Shown here: in pieces, positions 58,601 through 64,000 of the stretch
Layout: each line of letters starts with the position of its first letter
How positions within the stretch are numbered: the stretch's first letter is position 1
DNA from: Trichostrongylus colubriformis
Taxonomy: Eukaryota > Nematoda > Chromadorea > Rhabditida > Trichostrongylidae
Assembly (NCBI GenBank): GCA_963978905.1
Contig: OZ022257.1
Span: forward strand, 27,791,274-27,855,273
DNA length: 64,000 nt
Reading direction: 5' to 3'
Notes under the pieces: generated by a model
Database searches by the model: none
Told to the model about the DNA's origin: nothing
What the model saw: the letters and a program-made list of their open reading frames with translations, nothing else
Program-made: the position numbers and the translations under genes

Positions 58601-58960
58601 TTAGCGCATCGGCGCATCCGCGATTTGGAATTTTTGGCATGCCAGGTCACTCTAGCAACCGCGGTCAGTTGAACGCGGCGCGTGTCAACGTGCGGTTGAT
58701 TTCTTTTTCTCCTATTTCCTTTTCGTAATTTTGCATACCTTATCGAAAGCCGATATTGAAAGCCGCACGTTGGCACGCACCGCGTTCAACTGATCGCGGT
58801 TACAAGAGTGACGTGGCGCGCCTAAATTCCCAAATCGCGAATGCGCCGATCCGCCAATTCTCGCAAATCGCGGATGCGCAGATGCGCTCACTTTCTCGAT
58901 CGATGCGCATATTTAACTTTACGGTGATGCGCCAAAACTCTTATTTGATTTGATATGTAC
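55690..58960. repeat. Higher-order satellite: ~360-bp monomers, 1081-bp HOR
   Basis: Monomers of 368, 368 and 345 bases repeat as a trimer. Corresponding landmarks fall at 56399, 56767, 57135, then 57480, 57848, 58216, then 58561, a period of exactly 1081. The two complete trimers are almost identical (one difference seen near 56428), while monomers within a trimer differ clearly. Blocks include GCGCATCGGCGCATCCGCGA, GGCATGCCACGTCACTCTAG, CAACCGCGGTCAGTTGAACG and CTTATCGAAAG.CGATAT. The 345-base monomer carries an inverted copy of part of the unit (ACTGATCGCGGTTACAAGAG, TGACGTGGCACGCC). CpG-rich. The 71- and 65-codon frames repeated here are satellite artefacts. Confidence 0.95.
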
Positions 58961-58989
58961 GCAGCATTAGAAACTCTTTTCATTGTAAT

Positions 58990-59515
58990 TCCGCTCTGAA
59001 CCACTTCTTTGAAGCCGACGATGTCTGCTCCTGACATGTGACGCCCAGGTGATGAACGGTTTTGCCCCACCGAGGTTCGTGGCTGTCCAGTACTGTTAGT
59101 TCCATCTACATTACGAACGAGTGTCGCCCATTCCGCGTAATCAGGAGGTTGGAGCTCCTCAATTCCAACTTATCATTATTTACTTTTGCAGAACACAGCT
59201 CTAAAATGCTTTTCAGTTCGTACATTTCTGCGAGTCCCCAGCCACATGATCTCTGCCACCTACCGCCATATAGACGTGATCAACTGATATGTGGGGCTCT
59301 CTGTTGATCTTACCCATGCGCGACCCGTATTCGGAAGACCTCCTCGATGCCGACGATGCCTGCTCCTGACATGTGATGTGCCCAAGTGAAGAACGGTTTT
59401 GCCCCACCGAGGTTCGTGGCTGTCCAGAACTGTTAGTTCCATCTACATTACGAACGAGTGTCGTCCATTCCGCGTAACCAGCAGGTTAAAGCTCCTCAAT
59501 TCCTACTTTTGCAGA
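58990..59515 (-). repeat. Duplicated segment inside the Helitron
   Basis: 58990-59200 and 59330-59515 share GATG.CTGCTCCTGACATGTG, ACGGTTTTGCCCCACCGAGG, TTCGTGGCTGTCCAG, GTTAGTTCCATCTACATTAC and ATTCCGCGTAA. Each copy ends in a polypyrimidine plus CAG (ACTTTTGCAG), like a splice acceptor on the plus strand, and the minus strand is open for 60-64 codons. It may be a captured host fragment later duplicated. I do not recognise a protein family. Confidence 0.5.
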
Positions 59516-59517
59516 AG

Positions 59518-59640
59518 CATAACCTATAAATAAACAAGGAGTTTGGTGTGTTTGTACTATTGTCTGTCCGTTCGATTCTCCGTTTTACCAGTAAGACAAG
59601 TGGGGAGGTCAGGTCAAGTTCGGGTTGGGTGGGCATGGCC
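59518..59640 (+). repeat. Internal third Helitron 5'-end module
   Basis: CATAACCTATAAATAAACAA, GGAGTTTGGTGTGTTTG, then GTCTGTCCGTTCGATTCTCC and AGGTCAGGTCAAGTTCGGGT. It is related to 53508 and 55482 and closest to 60379. Confidence 0.6.
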
Positions 59641-60378
59641 AAGATGATCAGAGCGGACATGGGCAATGCCTGACTCCGCCCGCAGTAGGCGGGGCGTTCG
59701 CTGCATTGTCTTCAGATCAACGCTAAAATTCTTTCATCTCAAAATTCCACGGGCAGCGGGAGAAGGTGAACCAAGATGAGATCCGAGTATATGTAGCAGT
59801 TAAGGGAAGCCCACCTTCAACGGGCGGAGCGCGCTCCAAGCGGCCGGTGCTTACTGCAACTGTTCATAACCCAGCTCCAGAGCAGTCTAGAGACTGAGGA
59901 AAAATCGCTGGAGATCAGCGAGATCTGAGCTGTTTCCAGTATATTTGAAGTGAGGGAAGACCCACCCACAGTGGGCGGTGCAAGCAACCGAAATCGTGTT
60001 CACTCATGAAACATCATATTCTTCTCTAGAGCGGTCCAGGGACGGGGTGAAAACCAAAATGTGTAACGCAAAAATAATGCCAAATGATCACGTTAGGCGG
60101 AGCCTTCGCTACGATGTTGATTGAAAATATCAGTGTTTGTGCCGAAGGCTGGAAACGGCTTATGGACAGTTGAAATCCTATAACATCATGCACCACCGAT
60201 TGATATTGATCGGAAATATCGGTTTTTGTGCAGAAGGTGTCTTTACTGCACACTACTTTACCAGACTATGTCAGACTCCGCTCACTGTGGACACTGTGGA
60301 CGGGGTCTGCGTTAAAATGTTCCGTGTTCAGATGCAAAATTCTATAATTCTTTCCAAGGAGCCCATGAGTCGGGATAA

Positions 60379-60500
60379 CATAACCTATATACAAACCAGT
60401 AGTTGTTGTGTCTGTTAAGTTGTCTGTTTGTCCCAAGCGAAATTCTATACTGCCTAAAAAACAAGCGGGGGAAGTCAGGTCATGTTAGGGTTGGATAGGT
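60379..60500 (+). repeat. Internal fourth Helitron 5'-end module
   Basis: CATAACCTATATACAAACCA, GTAGTTGTTGTGTCTG and GTCAGGTCATGTTAGGGTTG. It is preceded by CCCATGAGTCGGGATAA, as the second module is preceded by CCCAGGTGTCGG, so module boundaries repeat. Confidence 0.6.
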
Positions 60501-60554
60501 TTTGCTAAGAGATGAACAGGTAGCACATGGACCATGTCAGACTCCGTCCCCTGT

Positions 60555-60570
60555 GGGGGGGGGGGGGGGG
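60555..60570. repeat. G16 homopolymer
   Basis: Sixteen consecutive G residues within the Helitron, replacing the GTGGACACTGTGGACGGG-like sequence seen at the equivalent place near 60289. Confidence 0.9.
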
Positions 60571-61595
60571 CGTGCGTTACAATGTTCGGTGTCCAAATGC
60601 AAAATTCTATAATTCGTTCCAAGAGAGCCCAGGAGTCGGGATAAGGTGGGCCAAAATGATTCAAGGGAGTTTGTGACTGTTGAAGAGACCTACCGGCCCC
60701 TTCGCTGTAATTCGTTCCAAAAGAGCCAGGAGTAGCGATAAGGTAGGCCAAAATGAGTGAAGGGTGTATGTAGTAGATGAAGAATACACGCCTTCAGTAG
60801 GCGGAGCACGCTCCACGTAGGTGGTGCTTAACGAGCGTTTATAAGTTGTCTCAGGTGCAGCCCAGAAACTGCGAAAAAAATCGATGGAGATTAGTGCTAT
60901 CTAGGCGGTGTTGCACTTATTGAGGTAGGTGGAGGCCCGCCTACAATGGGCGGAACGTGCAATCACCAATATCGTGCTCACTCATAAGAAATATAACACC
61001 GCCCGGAGCGGTCTAAAGTGCCGTAGAGAGCGGAAGTAATTCGATGCTGCCAGAGTGACAAAAATAATGTCAACTGATCACGGTAGACGGGCCGTCATCA
61101 GGATATTGGCTGAAAGTATCGGTTTTTGCGAAAGGCTGCAAACGTCTTGTGGACCATAGACTCAGTGAGTTCCGTCATGAAAGATGAAATCCTGGAAAAT
61201 CACCAGCAAGCCACACCAATAGGTGAAGCTGTTGCAGAACTTCAATGAAGTCCTATTGGTCGACATCGATCGAAATCATAGATCTCTATGCAAAGAGCTG
61301 AACAGGTAATGGGATCTCATTGAATGATTACAGTCGCAGAAGTTGAAAAACTGCAGCATCATGTGCTATAGGTCGTAATTGTGGGTTTTCTTACAGAGGG
61401 CCGGGCAATGAGATGGGCCACAGCAGTGGATGGACATAATTGCAGAAGCTTACATTCTGTAGAGCTTATTGCATGTAGATCGATACCTATTGCTATAATG
61501 GACCTTTGTAAAGAAGGCTGTAAATGGACTACCCCTCAGCACAAATGTAAAATCTATGTTTGATTTCCGCCAAACCACATTGCTGTGCAATTTCT

Positions 61596-61742
61596 TTTAC
61601 ATCATTTCCCCCACAGCCCGCTTCGCACCGGTGTCCCGTAACGCGATGTAGATCGCGGAGCTCACCTGTTTACATCATTTCGCCCACAGCCCGCTTCGCA
61701 CCGGTGCCCCGTAACGCGATGTAGATCGCGAAGCTCACCTGG
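61596..61742 (+). repeat. Tandem duplication of the Helitron 3' end
   Basis: Two 73-74-bp copies, each with TTTACATCATTTC.CCCACA, GCCCGCTTCGCACCGGTG and the hairpin CGCGATGTAGATCGCG. The outer copy ends CACCTGG before the T of the target. The inner one ends CACCTG at 61668. Duplicated termination signals have been described for other Helitrons. Confidence 0.85.
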
Positions 61743-62243
61743 TATGCCAAAATATGAAAATATTCAAAAGAATAGTGGCATTATCTCGTAGAGCAAGAAG
61801 AGCTCTATCGAATGCACATCTGAATATTCTTTTCGATCCCGATGGTAGGCGAAGAAGAGAAGTTAACGGAAGTGCACACTTTCGTAAGTACTGCCTTTGT
61901 GAGCCTTAAAAACCGCAAAAAGTTGAGAGATTCAAATAAAAAGTTATACCATTCTGTAGAGCCGAAAAAGCTCTATCCAAAACGTACACACATACTTTTT
62001 TGATCTCGATGGCAGACGAGAAAGATGAGGTGCGCGAGTGCCAATTTTTTGCCTTCAGCTTACCTCGATTTCAAACCTCATAAATATTAAGTCGTCGAAG
62101 CAATCGGAAAACAGATACAAGCGTTTTGTAGAGCAAAAAAAAAGCTCCATCGAAAACATATATAAGATTTGTTGAAAGATGAAGAGAGCAATGTGAAAAA
62201 CAAGGTTGAAAAAAACCGCGGGAACTTATTCCTCAACCCAATA

Positions 62244-62880
62244 ACTTGGTCCATTTCCGGTCGGCACACCATTTGAAGACCAGGGGCGATTATAAAGAAC
62301 ATGTTCAACATGGCCAAAATGATGTCATCGGGCACTCATGAGAAAGCAGATTCTCCGGAGCTAGCCCATATGATGACGCAAGCAAGTGGTTACCCCAACA
62401 CAAAGAGCAACCCCTTTCTGGACCACCCATGAAAAGGTATCCGAAATCTGTGATTGACAAATGCGAAATGGTACCGTTCTGCATGCCCTCTATAACCGAT
62501 GCCATCAGCTGGGCCAACAGGAGTGCTCTACGCAGATGTGGACTCGACGATGCAGTCCGGATGCTCGAAATTCCCCCTGACGCAACAGTTAGTCCGAAGG
62601 CTATGATCGCATATGTGTTACCCCTCACTGTGTAGTCTATCATAGTGGACGAGAAGGGACTGCCAGGAGTCAGGAGTGGTCTACCTGATGTCTTGCAAGC
62701 TGTGTGGAGATGGCCATATAGGGGAAACTGGGCGGCCTCTGTGCACTAGAATCAAACCCACACTTTAGCTCGCAAAACTTTGGAGTCATTCTGCATTCAA
62801 GAGCCATCAAATGTATAGGGTAGTACAGTGCATAGCTTTAACAAACGAACTTGCCTCATTTCTCGAATTGTGTGGTTAAA
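62244..62880 (+). pseudogene. Penelope-like element, GIY-YIG endonuclease part
   Basis: Resumes the frame cut at 52630: LVHFRSAHHLKTRGDYKEHV. After a decayed middle comes VVYLMSCKLCGDGHIGETG plus RPLCTRI (62680-62755), which is the GIY-YIG endonuclease start with the second motif as HIG, then QCIALTNELASFLELCG (62826-62878), the conserved C-terminus. Joining the flanks at one TA gives AGCAGCATAACTTGG, colinear with the element's coding order. Multiple stops make it inactive. Confidence 0.8.
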
Positions 62881-63662
62881 AACGTCATCGCCTCCATGCC
62901 TATGGATCAGGTCTTCCGAAGATAGCGGTGGTCTCAGTGACAACCGGTTATGCTTACAGTTTAGTCTCACTGTAGCTGTGTTTTGTATGTATGAAATGGT
63001 GTTTAGCGGATGCATTGCAATTATCTTTGGGTTTCCAGTTTTGACGAAGGCGACAAGACCAAAACACTAACCGAATAAAATAAAAACCATCTTCGTTGCG
63101 AGTTGAAAGAGGAAAACTTATACTTCTATGATATATGGCTAACTACACTGAATTATGATCGAATTTATGCTATATTATTAACTATATCAACATTCAAATT
63201 AATTCACTCTTCAAGTAGACTCGCAAAAGAACTGACTTTTTAATGTTTTCCAGCGGTACACAACAATCTAGCATGGATTCATGATAAAACCGCCACGGAG
63301 CCTTCCACACTTGGCCTGGATCCACCTCCAGGGCATTCAAGACCATTACTGTAATAGAAACTTGCACCAATATTTTCAAGATCAACTCTTAACAAAATAG
63401 TGATCGTGAGAATTGACAACATTCTGACAGCACAATCGAAAGAGGTGGAGTAGTGCGTGAGAGGTGGCACTGCACTTATTGTTAGTCGTATGATCCGACA
63501 ACAAAATCGTTCACTAGTTTGCCGCAAAGACGTGGATGGTCCGCCTGCCACGCCAGAAGACTCTGTAACCAACTTTCCTGTCACCCATGCCTGCGTGATA
63601 GGAAAGCTGGTAACATAGTCTTTCCTCCAATGGCAGAATAAGAACAGTGACTTGAACATGGA
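62881..63662. other. 3' flank of the Penelope-like element, unassigned
   Basis: Possible untranslated tail followed by AT-rich DNA. A 126-codon minus-strand frame (63279-63659) has no recognisable motif. Confidence 0.35.
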
Positions 63663-64000
63663 CTAGATATTAAAATACGATAACTGTATACTATCACTAT
63701 CTATTAGGTTAATCGGAAAGTTTTGATAGTGTTGAAATTTTTTCTGCTTTATTTTATAACTCAGCAAACAATGCGAGCTAATAGTATAATAACCATCGCT
63801 AGTTATAACATTGTCCAACCCAACGGGCAGGTCAGCGGTTAGGGGCCGGAACAAGTGGTAATCTGAGGGGGCAATATCAGGTAAATAGGGTGGATGTGTA
63901 ACCGTGTCCGAATCTAGCTCCTCCAATTTTGTACGGGTATCTCTCATAGGTAAAGAGACCCGTGCCAAATTGGAGAAGCTAGGTTGGGACACGGTTCCAC
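63663..64000 (-). pseudogene. mariner transposase C-terminus, cut by window edge
   Basis: On the minus strand: TRTKLEELDSDTVTHPPYLP and DIAPSDYHLFRPL. This is the mariner PHPPYSPDLAPSDYHLF box carrying the last Asp of the D,D34D catalytic triad. The downstream part (SYKIKQKKFQHYQNFPINL) recalls the family's C-terminal end. A terminal-repeat-like TTAGGTTAATCGGAAAGTTT starts near 63705, just after the coding end, so the element's 3' terminus is inside the window and the rest lies beyond base 64000. Whether the gene is intact cannot be judged. Confidence 0.8.

Larger units (their letters stand above)
53508..61742 (+). mobile_element. Non-autonomous Helitron, 8235 bp
   Basis: It starts TCATACCCTATATATAAACC directly after an A and ends with a perfect 6-bp hairpin (CGCGAT GTAG ATCGCG, 61715-61730), eight bases and CTGG, directly before a T. 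These are the hallmarks of Helitrons: A/T target, 5' TC, 3' hairpin and CTRR, no inverted repeats and no target duplication. The empty site CCCTATATGCC is preserved in the opposite arm of the host MITE. No Rep/helicase gene is present. The cargo is two satellite arrays, a duplicated segment of unknown origin and three further 5'-end-like modules. Confidence 0.85.
52631..62241. mobile_element. Palindromic mariner-type MITE, split by a Helitron
   Basis: The left end (GGGTTGAGGAATAAGTTGCC) follows a TA at 52629-52630. The right end (CTTATTCCTCAACCCAA) precedes a TA at 62242-62243. The element proper is 52631-53507 plus 61743-62241, about 1.38 kb. Its centre of symmetry is near 53310, with long near-perfect arms (GTTCGAAT.AACTTTC.GCCATT and inverse, GATAGAGCTC hairpins). 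The right arm breaks at ATCCCTA and resumes with TATGCCAAAATATG. The left arm holds the uninterrupted inverse of CCCTATATGCC near 53130. Confidence 0.85.

Noticed and set aside
56052..58776. Eight near-identical 71-codon minus-strand frames and four 65-codon plus-strand frames as a tandem gene family
   Set aside because: They recur exactly with the satellite period on both strands and lack any motif. They are by-products of the 1081-bp higher-order repeat.

Overview
This window looks like repeat-rich intergenic DNA from a nematode, most likely a clade V strongylid such as a hookworm. That assignment is inference. It rests on introns of 56-110 bases with TTTCAG-type acceptors, the element mix (CR1, RTE, a Penelope-like element, Tc1/mariner, Helitron, tRNA-derived SINEs) and the near absence of long open frames. 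There is no bacterial signal such as operons, Shine-Dalgarno-led genes or CRISPR. Only one host gene can be modelled with confidence: a five-exon gene on the minus strand at 29513-30542, apparently broken by a frameshift and a stop.

0-16 kb holds small inverted-repeat elements (843-1314, 1969-2458, 4591-4796, 7879-8601, 12550-12972) and a dispersed family (4.2-12 kb), separated by unassigned DNA. 16-27 kb holds two Tc1-like elements with IR/DR-type ends (16073-17635, 25403-26792). It also holds a TTAA-flanked piggyBac-type MITE inside a Helitron-like repeat (18135-18630), a CR1-type retrotransposon with an intact 601-residue reverse transcriptase sitting inside an older Tc1-like relic (19.0-21.8 kb), a palindromic MITE (22910-23272) and three copies of a tRNA-derived SINE.

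27-41 kb is bracketed by two inverted arms of about 1.45 kb (27960-29400 and 38520-40030). Between them lie the host gene, a 170-bp tandem triplication (31569-32078), a Tc1-like transposase relic split by a decayed RTE-type retrotransposon, and a tRNA-like pseudogene. The right arm ends at a 968-bp palindromic mariner-type MITE that the left arm lacks.

41-51 kb holds further MITEs, a CR1-like fragment, a 1.39-kb element with long terminal inverted repeats and 8-bp flanking repeats, and another SINE copy.

51.6-62.9 kb is the most striking region: three nested insertions whose empty sites can all be rebuilt. A Penelope-like element (reverse transcriptase plus GIY-YIG relic) is split at a TA by a palindromic mariner-type MITE. 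That MITE is split between A and T by an 8,235-bp non-autonomous Helitron (5' TC, 3' hairpin plus CTGG). The Helitron carries two satellite arrays: a 116-bp monomer array and a ~360-bp monomer array organised as 1,081-bp higher-order repeats. The window ends inside a mariner transposase relic.
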